Source: Streptomyces sp. MUM 178J
GTDB taxonomy: Bacteria; Actinomycetota; Actinomycetes; Streptomycetales; Streptomycetaceae
Assembly (NCBI RefSeq): GCF_022414575.1
Contig: NZ_JADWYQ010000005.1
Coordinates: 124,001 to 188,000, forward strand
DNA: 64,000 nt
Direction of reading: 5' to 3'
Both the position numbers and the translations under genes were made by a program. How positions within the stretch are numbered: the first letter of the stretch is position 1; the number at the start of each line of letters is the position of its first letter. Shown in pieces: positions 1 to 13,335 of the stretch. The notes under the pieces were generated by a model. The model had not been told where the DNA came from. It did no database searches and saw only the letters and a program-made list of their open reading frames with translations.

Positions 1-344
1 TCTCCGCCGGAGTCAGGGGAAGGGTCGGCGTCGTGCCAGCCGGCTGCGATGACGAAGGGCACCAGCAGGGCGGTGAGCGCCAGCAGCGTCACCCCGATGC
101 CGTCCACGCCCAGCTCGTAGCGGACTCCGAAGTCGGCGATCCAGGCGTGGGACTCGGTGAGCTGATAGCGCGCGCCGCCCGGCTCGAACCGTACGAGCAC
201 GGTCACGGCCAGCGCCAGCGTGCCGAGCGAGAAGAGCAGCGCGAGCCATTTGGCCGCGGTGCGGCGGGCGGCGGGGACGGCGGCGACAGCGACCGCCCCG
301 ACCGCGGGAAGCGCCGCCGTCGCCGTCAGCAGGGGAAAGGACAT
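1..344 (-). CDS. nuoM: NADH-quinone oxidoreductase subunit M (partial, N-terminus only)
   Basis: This is the first 114 codons of NuoM, an antiporter-like proton-pumping membrane subunit of respiratory complex I. The reading frame opens with ATG (MSFPLLTATAALP) two bases after the nuoL stop codon, so the two genes are translationally coupled. What is visible is hydrophobic: two N-terminal membrane segments, then a periplasmic-type loop (YQLTESHAWIADFGVRYELG) typical of NuoM. The rest of the protein lies beyond the left edge of the window. Identity rests on position in an intact nuo operon as much as on the short sequence. Confidence 0.9.
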   Translation of the reverse strand, partial: MSFPLLTATAALPAVGAVAVAAVPAARRTAAKWLALLFSLGTLALAVTVLVRFEPGGARYQLTESHAWIADFGVRYELGVDGIGVTLLALTALLVPFVIAAGWHDADPSPDSGG

Positions 345-346
345 GG

Positions 347-2242
347 TCAGACCGCCCTCATCAGCAGGGTCGCGGCAATCAGCACCGCTGCACCTCCGAA
401 CATCGAGACCGCATAGGTGCGGGCGTAGCCGTTCTGCAGCTTGCGCAGCCGGCCGGAGAGGCCGCCGAAGCCGGCGGCCGTGCCGTTGACCACCCCGTCG
501 ACCAGGGTGTGGTCGACATAGACGAGCGAGCGGGTCAGATGCTCGCCCCCGCGGACCAGGACCACATGGTTGAAGTCGTCCTGGAGGAGGTCGCGGCGGG
601 CGGCCCGGGTGAGCAGTGAGCCGCGCGGGGCGGTGACGGGCACCGGTCGGGTGCCGTACATCGCATACGCGAGGGCCGCGCCGACCAGCAGCACCGCGAT
701 GGTGGAGGCGGTGATGACCGGCACGCTGATCACCGGATGGGGGTGCTCGAATTCGGTGACGGGGGCGAGCCAGTTGACGAACCGGTCGCCGATGCTGAAG
801 AACGCTCCGGCGCCGACCGAGCCGACCGCGAGCAGGATCATCGGGATCGTCATGGTGCGCGGCGCCTCGTGCGGATGCGGCTCTTCGCCCTCGGCGTCCG
901 GCTGCCAGCGCTGCTTGCCGAAGAAGGTCATCAGCATCACGCGGGTCATATAGAAGGCGGTGATGCCGGCGCCCAGCAGCGCGATGCCCCCGAAGATCCA
1001 GGCCCGGGCGCCCTCCTGGGCGAAGGCCGCCTCAATGATCTTGTCCTTGGAGAAGAATCCGGAGAACGGCGGCACGCCGATGATGGCGAGATAGCCGAGC
1101 CCGAACGTCACAAAGGTGATCGGCAGATACTTCCTCAGGCCGCCGTACTTCCTCATGTCGACTTCGTCGTTCATGCCGTGCATGACCGATCCGGCGCCGA
1201 GGAACAGTCCGGCCTTGAAGAAGCCGTGGGTCACCAGGTGCATGATGGCGAAGGCGTAGCCGATCGGGCCGAGCCCGGCCGCCAGGACCATATAGCCGAT
1301 CTGCGACATGGTGGATCCGGCCAGCGCCTTCTTGATGTCGTCCTTGGCGCAACCGATGATCGCACCGAAGAGCAGCGTGACCGCGCCGACGACCACGACC
1401 GCGAGCTGTGCGTCCGGCGCGGCGTTGAAGATCGCGCCGGAGCGGACGATCAGATAGACGCCGGCGGTCACCATGGTGGCCGCGTGGATCAGGGCGGAGA
1501 CGGGCGTGGGGCCCTCCATCGCGTCCCCGAGCCAGGACTGCAGCGGCACCTGGGCGGACTTGCCGCAGGCGGCCAGCAGCAGCAGCAGCCCGATGGCCGT
1601 CAGCATGGCCTCGCTGGTCTCCCCGGTCGACTCCAGCACCGGAGTGAAGGCGAAGGTGCCGAAGGTGGTGAACATCAGCATCACCGCGATCGACAGGCCC
1701 ATGTCGCCGACCCGGTTGACCAGGAACGCCTTCTTGGCGGCCGTCGCCGCGCTCGGCTTGTGCTGCCAGAAGCCGATGAGCAGATACGAGGCGAGGCCGA
1801 CGCCCTCCCAGCCGACGTACAGCAGCAGATAGTTGTCGGCGAGGACCAGCAGCAGCATGGCCGCGAGGAAGAGGTTCAGATAGCCGAAGAAGCGGCGGCG
1901 GCGCTCGTCGTGCTCCATGTATCCGACGGAGTACAGATGGATGAGCGAGCCGACACCGGTGATCAGCAGGACGAACGTCATCGACAGCTGGTCCAGCTGG
2001 AAGGCGACGTCCGCCTGGAAGCCCTCGACGGGAATCCAGCTGAACAGCTGCTGTTGCACGGTCCGGTCGTCCGCGGCCTTGCCCAGCATGTCGGCGAAGA
2101 GCACCGTGCCGAAGAGGAAGGACACAAAGGCGAGCACGGTGGCGACCCAGTGCCCGGCGCCGTCGAGCCGCCGTCCGCCGCACAGCAGCAGCGCCGCTCC
2201 GAGCAATGGCGCCGCGATCAGCAGCGCAATCAGATTGTCCAC
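347..2242 (-). CDS. nuoL: NADH-quinone oxidoreductase subunit L
   Basis: NuoL is the largest antiporter-like membrane subunit of complex I and carries the long lateral helix that couples electron transfer to proton pumping. The 631-residue product has many hydrophobic helices and the expected motifs: [18 protein letters not shown], the conserved pump region [21 protein letters not shown], and a histidine-bearing segment [19 protein letters not shown]. Length is close to the family norm of about 610-640. The start is GTG at 2242, 13 bases after the nuoK stop. It lies in the nuoA-M operon and is cotranscribed. Confidence 0.97.
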   Translation of the reverse strand: MDNLIALLIAAPLLGAALLLCGGRRLDGAGHWVATVLAFVSFLFGTVLFADMLGKAADDRTVQQQLFSWIPVEGFQADVAFQLDQLSMTFVLLITGVGSLIHLYSVGYMEHDERRRRFFGYLNLFLAAMLLLVLADNYLLLYVGWEGVGLASYLLIGFWQHKPSAATAAKKAFLVNRVGDMGLSIAVMLMFTTFGTFAFTPVLESTGETSEAMLTAIGLLLLLAACGKSAQVPLQSWLGDAMEGPTPVSALIHAATMVTAGVYLIVRSGAIFNAAPDAQLAVVVVGAVTLLFGAIIGCAKDDIKKALAGSTMSQIGYMVLAAGLGPIGYAFAIMHLVTHGFFKAGLFLGAGSVMHGMNDEVDMRKYGGLRKYLPITFVTFGLGYLAIIGVPPFSGFFSKDKIIEAAFAQEGARAWIFGGIALLGAGITAFYMTRVMLMTFFGKQRWQPDAEGEEPHPHEAPRTMTIPMILLAVGSVGAGAFFSIGDRFVNWLAPVTEFEHPHPVISVPVITASTIAVLLVGAALAYAMYGTRPVPVTAPRGSLLTRAARRDLLQDDFNHVVLVRGGEHLTRSLVYVDHTLVDGVVNGTAAGFGGLSGRLRKLQNGYARTYAVSMFGGAAVLIAATLLMRAV

Positions 2243-2255
2243 GGTCAGCGTCCCC

Positions 2256-2555
2256 TTACAGCTTCATCAGGCTGGCGTCGTCGACCGAGGCCGAGTGGCG
2301 GGAGCGGAACAGCGACACGATGATCGCGAGACCGACCACGACCTCCGCGGCGGCGACGACCATCGTGAAGAAGGCGACGATCTGGCCGTCGAGGTTGCCG
2401 TGCATCCGGGAGAAGGTGACGAGCGACAGATTGCAGGCGTTGAGCATCAGCTCCACGCTCATGAACACCACGATCGCGTTCCGCCGGATCAGCACGCCCG
2501 CCGCGCCGATGGTGAACAGCAGCGCCGCGAGATAGAGATAGTTGACGGGGTTCAC
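2256..2555 (-). CDS. nuoK: NADH-quinone oxidoreductase subunit K
   Basis: NuoK is a small three-helix proton-channel subunit of complex I. The 99-residue protein shows the family pattern, with a conserved glutamate in the second helix ([17 protein letters not shown]) and another in the third ([15 protein letters not shown]), both thought to be proton-carrying residues in the family. The GTG start at 2555 overlaps the nuoJ stop as GTGA. A longer upstream open frame exists but runs out of frame through nuoJ and is not coding. Confidence 0.97.
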   Translation of the reverse strand: MNPVNYLYLAALLFTIGAAGVLIRRNAIVVFMSVELMLNACNLSLVTFSRMHGNLDGQIVAFFTMVVAAAEVVVGLAIIVSLFRSRHSASVDDASLMKL

Positions 2556-3370
2556 TTGACCGCCTCCTCGTCCCGGCCGAGCCGCTCCTCGGAGCGCTGC
2601 TCCAGTGCCTTGAGGTCGTTCAGCGCCTCGCTCGACACATCGCGGACCTGGTCCCGCTCCCGCAGGGTCTTGCTGACGGTCAGCTCGGACGGGGTGCCGT
2701 CGGGCAGCAGCCCGGCGATGTCCACCGCGTTGTGCCGGGCGTAGACGCCGGGTGCGGGCAGCGGGGGCAGCTGCTTGCCTTCCCTGACGCGCTGCTCGGC
2801 CAGTTCGCGCTGGGTCCTGGCCCGCTCCGTGCGCTCCCGGTGGGTCAGCACCATGGCTCCCACCGTGGCGGTGATCAGCAGTGCGCCGGTGATCTCGAAG
2901 GCGAACACATAGCGGGTGAAGAGCAGCCGGGCGAGTCCCTCGACATTGCCGCCGTGGGCGGCGTTGGCCGCGCCCAGGCCGTTGAACGTCGACAGCGAGG
3001 CATTGCCGATGCCGGCGATCAGCAGGATGCCGAAGCCGAGACCGCAGCCCGCGGCCAGCCAGCGCTGTCCCTTGAGGGTCTCCTTCAGGGAGTCCGCCGC
3101 GGTCACGCCGACGAGCATGACGACGAACAGGAACAGCATCATGATCGCGCCGGTGTAGACGATGATCTGTACGACGCCCAGGAAGTAGGCGCCGTTGGCG
3201 AGGTAGAACACCGCCAGCACGATCATGGTCCCGGCCAGGCAGAGCGCGCTGTGCACGGCCTTCTTCATCAGGATGGTGCACAGCGCCCCGACGACGGCGA
3301 CGGTGCCGAGGATCCAGAACTGGACGGCCTCGCCGGTGGAGGTCAGGGTGGCGGCGAGGGTGGTGTTCAT
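2552..3370 (-). CDS. nuoJ: NADH-quinone oxidoreductase subunit J
   Basis: NuoJ is a membrane subunit of complex I. The 272-residue protein has five predicted helices in residues 1-180, including the conserved [21 protein letters not shown] segment that contains the pi-bulge of the family. After about residue 185 it carries a charged, probably cytoplasmic tail of some 85 residues rich in Arg and Glu, absent from the E. coli protein (184 residues) but usual in actinobacteria. ATG at 3370 overlaps the nuoI stop (ATGA), indicating translational coupling. Confidence 0.96.
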   Translation of the reverse strand: MNTTLAATLTSTGEAVQFWILGTVAVVGALCTILMKKAVHSALCLAGTMIVLAVFYLANGAYFLGVVQIIVYTGAIMMLFLFVVMLVGVTAADSLKETLKGQRWLAAGCGLGFGILLIAGIGNASLSTFNGLGAANAAHGGNVEGLARLLFTRYVFAFEITGALLITATVGAMVLTHRERTERARTQRELAEQRVREGKQLPPLPAPGVYARHNAVDIAGLLPDGTPSELTVSKTLRERDQVRDVSSEALNDLKALEQRSEERLGRDEEAVK

Positions 3371-3996
3371 GCGTCCGCCACCTCCTCCTGCCGCTTCTCC
3401 TTCTCGTCGTCCTCCTGGGACCCGGGCTGCTGCCGGACGGTGCCGGGTGCGGCCTCGGTCACCAGCCCCCGGTAGTAGTCCTGTTCGTCCATCCCGGGGT
3501 AGATGGCGTGCGGGCTGTCGACCATGCCCTCCTCCAGACCGGCGAGGAGCTGGTCCTTGGTGAAGATGAGGTTGGCCCGGCTGCTGTCGGCCAGCTCGAA
3601 CTCGTTGGTCATGGTCAGCGCGCGCGTCGGACAGGCCTCGATGCACAGCCCGCAGAAGATGCAGCGGGCGTAGTTGATCTGGTAGACGCGGCCGTAGCGC
3701 TCGCCCGGGGAGTAGCGCTCCTCGTCCGTGTTGTCCGCGCCTTCGACATAGATGGCGTCGGCGGGGCAGGCCCAGGCGCACAGCTCGCAGCCGACGCACT
3801 TCTCCAGGCCGTCGGGATGGCGGTTGAGCTGGTGCCGGCCGTGGAAGCGCGGTGCTGTGACCTTCCGCTGTTCCGGGTACTGCTCGGTCAGCCGCTTCCT
3901 GAACATGGCCTTGAAGGTCACGCCGAAGCCGGCCACGGGATTGTGGAACGCGGACGCCTGCGCGGATGTGGATGTGGTCTCGTTCTCCTCAGACAC
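3367..3996 (-). CDS. nuoI: NADH-quinone oxidoreductase subunit I (2x 4Fe-4S ferredoxin)
   Basis: NuoI passes electrons from the NADH arm toward the quinone site. The 209-residue protein has two 4Fe-4S binding motifs, [12 protein letters not shown] and [12 protein letters not shown]. The C-terminus is an acidic, Gln-rich extension. I chose GTG at 3996 because AAAGGAGG lies at a good distance upstream and because it gives an 8-base overlap with the nuoH end; the open frame continues farther upstream but only inside nuoH. It sits between nuoH and nuoJ as in other nuo operons. Confidence 0.95.
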   Translation of the reverse strand: MSEENETTSTSAQASAFHNPVAGFGVTFKAMFRKRLTEQYPEQRKVTAPRFHGRHQLNRHPDGLEKCVGCELCAWACPADAIYVEGADNTDEERYSPGERYGRVYQINYARCIFCGLCIEACPTRALTMTNEFELADSSRANLIFTKDQLLAGLEEGMVDSPHAIYPGMDEQDYYRGLVTEAAPGTVRQQPGSQEDDEKEKRQEEVADA

Positions 3997-5410
3997 CGTC
4001 AGCCTCCTTTCCGTCACTGTCCCCGGGGGTTCGGGGGTGTCCCCCGCCGCTGTCGCTGCCGGGTCCACCGCTGGCAATCAGCTCGCGCTCGCGGCGCGGC
4101 CTGCGGCGCGGCACGGGCGGCAGGGTCTGTCCGGGCAGCGGCGGCACGGGGAATCCGCCGGCCATCGGGTCAAACTCGGCGGGCTTCCGCTTGGCCGCCG
4201 CCTCCTCCGCCTCCTCCGCCTTCTCCTGCCGGCCCCGGAAGAGGTCCGCGACGAAGGACAGCAGCAGGACGGCGAGGACCGCGCCGCCGACGTACAGCAC
4301 GATCTGCTGGAAGTCGTAGTTCTCGTTCCGCAGTGCCCGCACGGTGGCGACCAGCATCAGCCAGACCACCGAGACGGGGATGAGCACCTTCCAGCCGAGC
4401 TTCATCAGCTGGTCGTAGCGGACCCGCGGGAGCGTGCCGCGCAGCCAGATGAAGAAGAACAGCAGCAGTTGCAGCTTGAGCGTGAACCAGAGCAGCGGCC
4501 ACCAGCCGTGGTTCGCGCCCTCCCAGACGGCGGACACCGGGTACGGGACCCGCCAGCCGCCCAGGAAGAGGGTCACCGACACCGCCGCGACCGTGACCAT
4601 GTTGATGTACTCGGCCAGCATGAACATCGCGAACTTGATGGAGCTGTACTCGGTGTTGAAGCCGCCGACCAGGTCGCCTTCGGACTCCGGCATGTCGAAG
4701 GGTGCGCGGTTGACCTCGCCGACCATCGTCACCACATAGATCAGGAACGACACCGGCAGCAGCACCACGTACCAGCGGTCCGCCTGCGCTTCCACGATCG
4801 CCGAGGTCGACATCGACCCGGAGTAGAGGAAGACGGAGGCGAAGGCCGCGCCCATCGCGATCTCGTACGAGATCATCTGCGCACAGGCCCGCAGTCCGCC
4901 GAGCAGCGGGTAGGTCGATCCGGAGGACCAGCCGGCCAGCACGATGCCGTAGATGCCGACCGAGGCGACCGCGAGGATGTACAGCATCGCGATCGGCAGA
5001 TCGGTGAGCTGCATCGTGGTGCGCTGGCCGAAGATCGAGACCTCGTTGCCCGCCGGCCCGAAGGGGATCACGGCGAATGCCATGAAGGCGGGGATCGCGG
5101 CCACGACCGGCGCGAGGACATAGACCGCCTTGTCGGCCCGCCGGACGACAAGGTCTTCCTTCAGCATCAGCTTGACGCCGTCGGCGAGCGACTGCAGCAG
5201 CCCCCAGGGGCCGTGCCGGTTCGGCCCGATGCGCCGCTGCATCCAGGCCACCACCTTGCGCTCCCACACGATGGAGAAGAGCACGGTGACCATCAGGAAG
5301 GCGAAGCAGAACACCGCCTTGACGACGATGAGCCACCAGGGGTCCCGCCCGAACATGGACAGGTCTTCAAGGGCCAGGTGTTCAAGAGCCAGAGCCGGGT
5401 TCGCCGTCAT
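3989..5410 (-). CDS. nuoH: NADH-quinone oxidoreductase subunit H
   Basis: NuoH is the membrane subunit that forms much of the quinone-binding chamber of complex I. The 473-residue protein shows the family hallmarks [21 protein letters not shown] near the N-terminus and [19 protein letters not shown] in the loop facing NuoB/NuoD. Eight or so helices are followed by a proline- and arginine-rich tail of about 75 residues, making the protein longer than the E. coli form (about 325). Its ATG overlaps the nuoG stop (ATGA). Confidence 0.96.
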   Translation of the reverse strand: MTANPALALEHLALEDLSMFGRDPWWLIVVKAVFCFAFLMVTVLFSIVWERKVVAWMQRRIGPNRHGPWGLLQSLADGVKLMLKEDLVVRRADKAVYVLAPVVAAIPAFMAFAVIPFGPAGNEVSIFGQRTTMQLTDLPIAMLYILAVASVGIYGIVLAGWSSGSTYPLLGGLRACAQMISYEIAMGAAFASVFLYSGSMSTSAIVEAQADRWYVVLLPVSFLIYVVTMVGEVNRAPFDMPESEGDLVGGFNTEYSSIKFAMFMLAEYINMVTVAAVSVTLFLGGWRVPYPVSAVWEGANHGWWPLLWFTLKLQLLLFFFIWLRGTLPRVRYDQLMKLGWKVLIPVSVVWLMLVATVRALRNENYDFQQIVLYVGGAVLAVLLLSFVADLFRGRQEKAEEAEEAAAKRKPAEFDPMAGGFPVPPLPGQTLPPVPRRRPRRERELIASGGPGSDSGGGHPRTPGDSDGKEADGV

Positions 5411-7904
5411 GCCTCCACCTCACTCTCAGCCGTCTCCGGCGCTCCCGGAGCCGCCGTGATGCGCACCAGTTCACCGGGGCGGGCGCCGGTGTCCGCCAGG
5501 ACGCCGCCGCCCGCGGAGTTCAGCGGCAGCCACACCACCCGGTCGGGCATCTCGCTCACCTGAAGCGGCAGCCGCACCGCGCCCGCCGGTCCGGACACCT
5601 GGAGCATGTCGCCGTCCTTGACGCCGGTCTCGGCGGCGGTGGTCGCCGAGAGCCGGGCCACGGCCGCGTGCCGGGTGGCGGCCAGCGCAGGGTCGCCCTC
5701 CTGGAGAACGCCCTGGTCGAGCAGCATCCGATGGCCGCCCAGGACCGCTTCTCCAGGACCGGGGTGCGGCAGCGACCGCGCCGGCGCCGCCGATTCGCCG
5801 GCCCGCGGCCCGTCCCAGCGGCCGAGCCGGTCCATCTCCCGCCGCACGGACCGCAGGTCGGGCAGGGCGAGGTCGTGGTCGAGGGCGTCGGCGAGCATAT
5901 GCAGCACACGTGCGTCCGCCGGGGCGGGCGTACGGGTCAGCTGGTCCGGCTTGAGAGCGGCCTCGAACATCCGCACCCGGCCTTCCCAGTTGAGGAAGGC
6001 GCCGGGCTTCTCTGCGACGGCCGCAACCGGAAGAACGACATCGGCATGTGCCGTGACGTCGCCGGGCCGCAGCTCCAGCGAGACGGTGAACGCCTGGGCG
6101 AGCGCCTCACGCGCGCGTGCCGGGTCGGGCAGGTCGGCCACCTCGACCCCGCCGACCAGCAGCGCTGCCAGCTCGCCGGTGGCGGCGGCCTCCACGATCT
6201 GGCCGGTGTCGCGGCCGTAGCGGTGCGGAAGCTCCCGTACGCGCCATACGGCCGCGGTCTCCTCACGAGCGCGCGGATCGGTGGCGGGGCGGCCGCCCGG
6301 CAGCAGCGAGGGGATCGCGCCCGCCTCGACCGCGCCGCGCTCGCCCGCCCGGCGCGGAATCCACACCAGTCGCGCCCCGGTGGCCGTCGCGGCGCGCACG
6401 GCGGCGGTCAGCGCACCGGGCACGCCCGCGAGCCGCTCGCCGACGATCAGCACCGCGCCCTCGGTCCGCAGCGCCCGGGCGGCCGCCTCGCCGTCGCCGT
6501 CCGGGCCGACGCCCGCGGCGAGGGCGTCCAGCCACTCGGTCTCGGTGCCGGGCGCGGCGGGCAGCAGGGTCCCACCGGCCTTGACCAGGCCTCGCGTGGC
6601 GTGCGTGGCGAGCGCGAAGCTGCGCTGGCCGTGTTTCCGGTTCGCCTTGCGCAGCCGCAGGAAGACGCCGGGCGCCTCCTCCTCGGACTCGAACCCGGCC
6701 AGCAGCACGGCCGGGGCCTTCTCCAGCGCCGTGTAGGTCACACCGGTGGAGTCCAGGTCGCGGCCGCGGCCGGCGATCCGGGCGGCCAGGAAGTCGGCCT
6801 CCTCGCTGCTGTGCACGCGCGCGCGGAAGTCGACGTCGTTGGTGTCGAGGACGACCCGCGCGAACTTGGCGTAGGCGTAGGCGTCTTCGACGGTCAGCCG
6901 GCCGCCCGCCAGCACCCCGGCCCGGCCGCCTGCGGCGGCCAGTCCTTCGGCGGCCGCGGCCAGCGCCTCCGGCCAGCCGGCGGGCTCCAGCTCACCGGTG
7001 TCCCGGTTGCGCACCAGCGGTCCGGTGAGCCGGTCGCGCTGCTGGGCGTAGCGGAAGGCGAACCGGCCCTTGTCGCACAGCCACTCCTCGTTGACCTCCG
7101 GGTCGTCGGCGGCGAGCCGCCGCATGACCTTGCCGCGCCGGTGGTCGGTGCGGGTGGCGCAGCCGCCCGCACAGTGCTCGCACACGCTGGGCGAGGACAC
7201 CAGGTCGAAGGGGCGGGAGCGGAAGCGGTACGCGGCCGAGGTGAGCGCGCCCACCGGGCAGATCTGGATGGTGTTGCCGGAGAAGTACGACTCGAAGGGG
7301 TCGCCCACTCCGGTGCCGACCTGCTGCAGCGCGCCCCGCTCCAGCATTTCGATCATCGGGTCGCCCGCGATCTGGTTGGAGAAGCGGGTGCAGCGTGCGC
7401 ACAGGACGCAGCGCTCGCGGTCGAGCAGCACCTGAGGGGAGATCGGCACGGGCTTCTCGAAGGTGCGCTTCCTGCCCTCGAACCGGGACTCGGCGTCGCC
7501 GTGCGACATGGCCTGGTTCTGCAGCGGGCACTCGCCGCCCTTGTCGCAGACCGGGCAGTCCAGCGGATGGTTGATCAGCAGCAGTTCCATCACGCCGCGC
7601 TGGGCCTTCTCGGCGACCGGGGAGCTGAGCTGGGTCTTGACGACCATGCCGTCGGTGCAGGTGATGGTGCAGGACGCCATCGGCTTGCGCTGGCCCTCGA
7701 CCTCGACGATGCACTGGCGGCAGGCGCCTGCCGGGTCGAGGAGCGGGTGGTCGCAGAAGCGGGGGATCTCGATGCCGAGCTGCTCGGCGGCCCGGATCAC
7801 CAGCGTCCCCTTGGGCACGGAGATCTCGGCGCCGTCGATGGTGAGGGCGACCAGGTCCTCGGCGGGCACGGCGCCCCCTCCCGCGCTGTTGGACGTGGTG
7901 ACGG

Positions 7905-7908
<4 letters not shown>
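5407..7908 (-). CDS. nuoG: NADH-quinone oxidoreductase subunit G
   Basis: NuoG carries several iron-sulfur clusters of the NADH-oxidising arm. The 833-residue product has an N-terminal 2Fe-2S ferredoxin domain ([15 protein letters not shown]), the His-ligated and Cys-ligated 4Fe-4S motifs ([23 protein letters not shown]), a further CEHCAGGC motif near residue 240, and a long molybdopterin-oxidoreductase-like C-terminal half that carries no cofactor in this family. ATG at 7908 overlaps the nuoF stop (ATGA). The open frame extending 5' is within nuoF and is not used. Confidence 0.96.
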
Positions 7909-9280
<1,372 letters not shown>

Positions 9281-9284
<4 letters not shown>

Positions 9285-10122
9285 TCCCCCTCCTCTGTCG
9301 TGGGACCGGCGGGGTGTGCCGGGTCGGAGTCGGAGGTCTGCTGCGGCTCGTCATGTGAGCTGGGGTGCTCGGTGGGCGAGGGCTCGTGCACCGGGGGCTC
9401 CTGCACGGTCTCGGCGCGCGGGGAGACCACCCGTGCCGCGGGCTTCTCCCCCTTGGCCAGGCGCAGCCCGGTGAGGGAGGCGGGCCCCGCGCCGCCGGTG
9501 GCCTCGACCGCGCCGGGGCGCTCGTCGGGGAAGCCGGCGAGGATGCGGGCGGTCTCCTTGAAGGTGCACAGCGGGGCGCCGCGGGTGGGCTGGACGGGGC
9601 GGCCCGCCCGCAGGTCGTCGACGAGCCGCCGGGCGCTCTGGGGCGTCTGGTTGTCGAAGAACTCCCAGTTGACCATCACCACCGGTGCGAAGTCGCAGGC
9701 GGCGTTGCACTCGATGTGCTCCAGGGTGACCCTGCCGTCCTCGGTGGTCTCGCCGTTGCCGACGCCGAGGTGTTCCTGGAGCTCGGCGAAGATGGCGTCG
9801 CCGCCCATGACCGCGCACAGGGTGTTGGTGCAGACGCCGACCTGGTAGTCGCCGGACGGCTTGCGCCGGTACATGGTGTAGAAGGTGGCGACGGCGGTGA
9901 CCTCGGCGGTGGTCAGGTCCAGCATCTCCGCGCAGAACCGCATGCCGGTGCGGGAGACATGGCCTTCCTCGGACTGCACCAGGTGCAGCAGCGGCAGCAG
10001 CGCGGAGCGGCTGTGCGGATAGCGGGAGATGATCTCCTTGGCGTCGGCCTCCAGCCTGGCCCGTACGTCGGCCGGGTAGGCGGGGGCGGGCAGCTGGGGC
10101 ATCCCCAGAGATACGTCCGTCA

Positions 10123-10123
<1 letters not shown>
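9281..10123 (-). CDS. nuoE: NADH-quinone oxidoreductase subunit E (long C-terminal tail)
   Basis: NuoE is the thioredoxin-fold 2Fe-2S subunit of the NADH arm. The cluster ligands are visible as CTNTLC (near residue 98) and CNAAC (near residue 138). The family domain ends at about residue 200 (APLCTFKETARIL), after which there is a low-complexity tail of about 80 residues rich in Pro, Ser, Glu and His, so the 280-residue protein is much longer than the E. coli form (166). ATG at 10123 overlaps the nuoD TAA stop by one base (TAATG). Confidence 0.95.
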
Positions 10124-11441
<1,318 letters not shown>

Positions 11442-11445
<4 letters not shown>

Positions 11446-12196
11446 GAGTACGACCTCCGCTGGTCCGGAGCCGGGATCTGGGCGCCTTTGTACTCGACGG
11501 CGATGCCGCCGAGGGGGTAGTCCTTGCGCTGCGGGAAGCCCTGCCAGTCGTCGGGCATCATGATCCGGGTGAGGGCCGGATGTCCGTCGAAGACGAGCCC
11601 GAAGAAGTCGTAGGTCTCACGCTCGTGCCAGTCGTTGGTCGGATAGACCGACACCAGGGACGGGATGTGCGGATCGGCGTCCGGGGCCGAGACCTCCAGG
11701 CGGAGCAGCCGGCCGTGTGTGAGCGAGCGCAGATGGTAGAGGGCGTGCAGCTCGCGGCCGGTGTCCTGCGGGTAGTGGACCCCGCTGACGCCGGTGCACA
11801 GCTCGAAGCGGAGCGCGGGGTCGTCGCGCAGGGTGCGGGCGACGAGCGCCAGATGCTCGCGGGCGATGTGGAAGGTGAGCTCGGCGCGGTCGACGACCGT
11901 CTTCTCGATGGCGTTCTCGGGGACGAGCCCCTGCTCCTCCAGCGCGCCTTCGAGCTCGTCGGCGACCTCGTCGAACTCACCGTATGCGGCTTCGCCGCCC
12001 GGGCCCCCGTACGGGCGGGTGGCCGGGCCCGGCAGCCGTACGGAGCGGACGAGTCCGCCGTAGCCGGAGGTGTCGCCGCCGTTGTCGGCCCCGAACATGC
12101 CGCGCTGGACGCGGATCTCCTCGCCGTGCTCGCCCCGCTGGCCCGGCAGGTTCTGCTCGCTGAGCTCCTTCTCGGGGTTCGGCTCGGTGGGCTCGC

Positions 12197-12200
<4 letters not shown>
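11442..12200 (-). CDS. nuoC: NADH-quinone oxidoreductase subunit C
   Basis: NuoC (30-kDa type) is a peripheral-arm subunit that packs against NuoD. The diagnostic segment is present: [20 protein letters not shown] followed by [19 protein letters not shown]. The first 90 residues are a variable, Gly/Glu-rich extension seen in actinobacteria. The 252-residue protein starts at ATG 12200, overlapping the nuoB stop as ATGA, and is followed by an ATGA overlap with nuoD. Confidence 0.96.
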
Positions 12201-12751
<551 letters not shown>

Positions 12752-12797
12752 TGGTGTGCTCCTGACGCCGCTTGAGTAGTCCTGGCCCTCTGATCGC

Positions 12798-13157
12798 TCA
12801 GTCCCATTCCAGGCCGCCGCGCCGCCATACGTAGGCGTAGGCGACGAAGACGGTCAGAACGAAGAGCACCATCTCCACAAGCCCGAAAAGCCCCAGCGCG
12901 TCGAAGGTGACGGCCCAGGGGTAGAGGAAGACGATTTCGATGTCGAAGACGATGAAGAGCATCGCCGTCAGGTAGTACTTGATCGGGAAGCGGCCGCCGC
13001 CGGCCGGCGTGGGCGTGGGCTCGATGCCGCACTCGTATGCCTCGAGCTTCGCCCGGTTGTAGCGCTTGGGGCCGATGAGCGTGGCCATGACCACGGAGAA
13101 GATCGCAAACCCTGCCCCGAGGGCGCCGAGCACAAGGATGGGCGCGTAGACATTCAC
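12798..13157 (-). CDS. nuoA: NADH-quinone oxidoreductase subunit A (first gene of nuo operon)
   Basis: NuoA is a three-helix membrane subunit of complex I. The 119-residue protein carries the family signature [11 protein letters not shown] and the acidic helix [16 protein letters not shown]. The GTG start at 13157 follows GGAGCGAGGAGG; the open frame continues 38 codons upstream but with no conserved sequence, so the GTG is preferred. All downstream nuo genes are spaced within a few bases, so expression of the entire complex probably depends on the promoter region between 13158 and 13340. Confidence 0.96.
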   Translation of the reverse strand: MNVYAPILVLGALGAGFAIFSVVMATLIGPKRYNRAKLEAYECGIEPTPTPAGGGRFPIKYYLTAMLFIVFDIEIVFLYPWAVTFDALGLFGLVEMVLFVLTVFVAYAYVWRRGGLEWD

Positions 13158-13237
13158 CCTCCTCGCTCCTTCCAGTCGTCCTTGACCGTTGGACCGCACC
13201 GGGCTTTCCCATCGCCGCCTCGCGAAGATCGTGCATA

Positions 13238-13253
13238 TGTGAGGCAGTTCACA
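13238..13253. promoter_or_regulatory. Rex-type (or Crp-type) operator upstream of nuoA
   Basis: The 16-bp inverted repeat TGTGAGGCAGTTCACA lies 80-96 bases before nuoA. Its outer half-sites match the Rex operator known from S. coelicolor (TGTGAACGCGTTCACA), and nuo is a reported Rex target there. The same sequence also satisfies the general TGTGA-N6-TCACA Crp pattern. It sits just downstream of a TAGGAT -10-like hexamer, a position suited to repression. Which factor binds is inference. Confidence 0.65.
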
Positions 13254-13269
13254 AGCCCGACTGCCACGC

Positions 13270-13275
13270 ATCCTA
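13270..13275 (-). promoter_or_regulatory. putative -10 element of the nuo promoter
   Basis: On the minus strand the hexamer TAGGAT is a good match to the principal Streptomyces sigma -10 element. No convincing -35 hexamer is seen at 17-18 bases, but a Crp-like half site occupies that position, which would fit activator dependence. Predicted transcription would begin near 13263, giving a leader of about 105 bases that contains the Rex-like repeat. Confidence 0.35.
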
Positions 13276-13288
13276 TGCCTGCCGGTCT

Positions 13289-13302
13289 GTGATCTGCGAC
13301 AC
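13289..13302. promoter_or_regulatory. Crp-like site 1 (GTG-N6-GNCAC)
   Basis: GTGATCTGCGACAC matches exactly the GTG(N)6GNCAC motif described for Streptomyces Crp. It overlaps the expected -35 position of the nuo promoter. Confidence 0.45.
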
Positions 13303-13321
13303 GGGGTACGGCAGGGAGTTT

Positions 13322-13335
13322 GTGATCTCTGACAC
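13322..13335. promoter_or_regulatory. Crp-like site 2 (GTG-N6-GNCAC)
   Basis: GTGATCTCTGACAC also matches GTG(N)6GNCAC exactly. It is 33 bp from site 1, about three helical turns, so two bound dimers would lie on the same face of the DNA. The site lies between the divergent nuoA and NlpC/P60 genes and could serve either. Confidence 0.45.

Noticed and set aside
347..2323. Long plus-strand frames opposite nuoL and other genes
   Set aside because: In DNA this GC-rich, frames on the opposite strand stay open by chance. They show Asp/Arg/Gly/His-rich composition without motifs, while the minus-strand genes have clear families.
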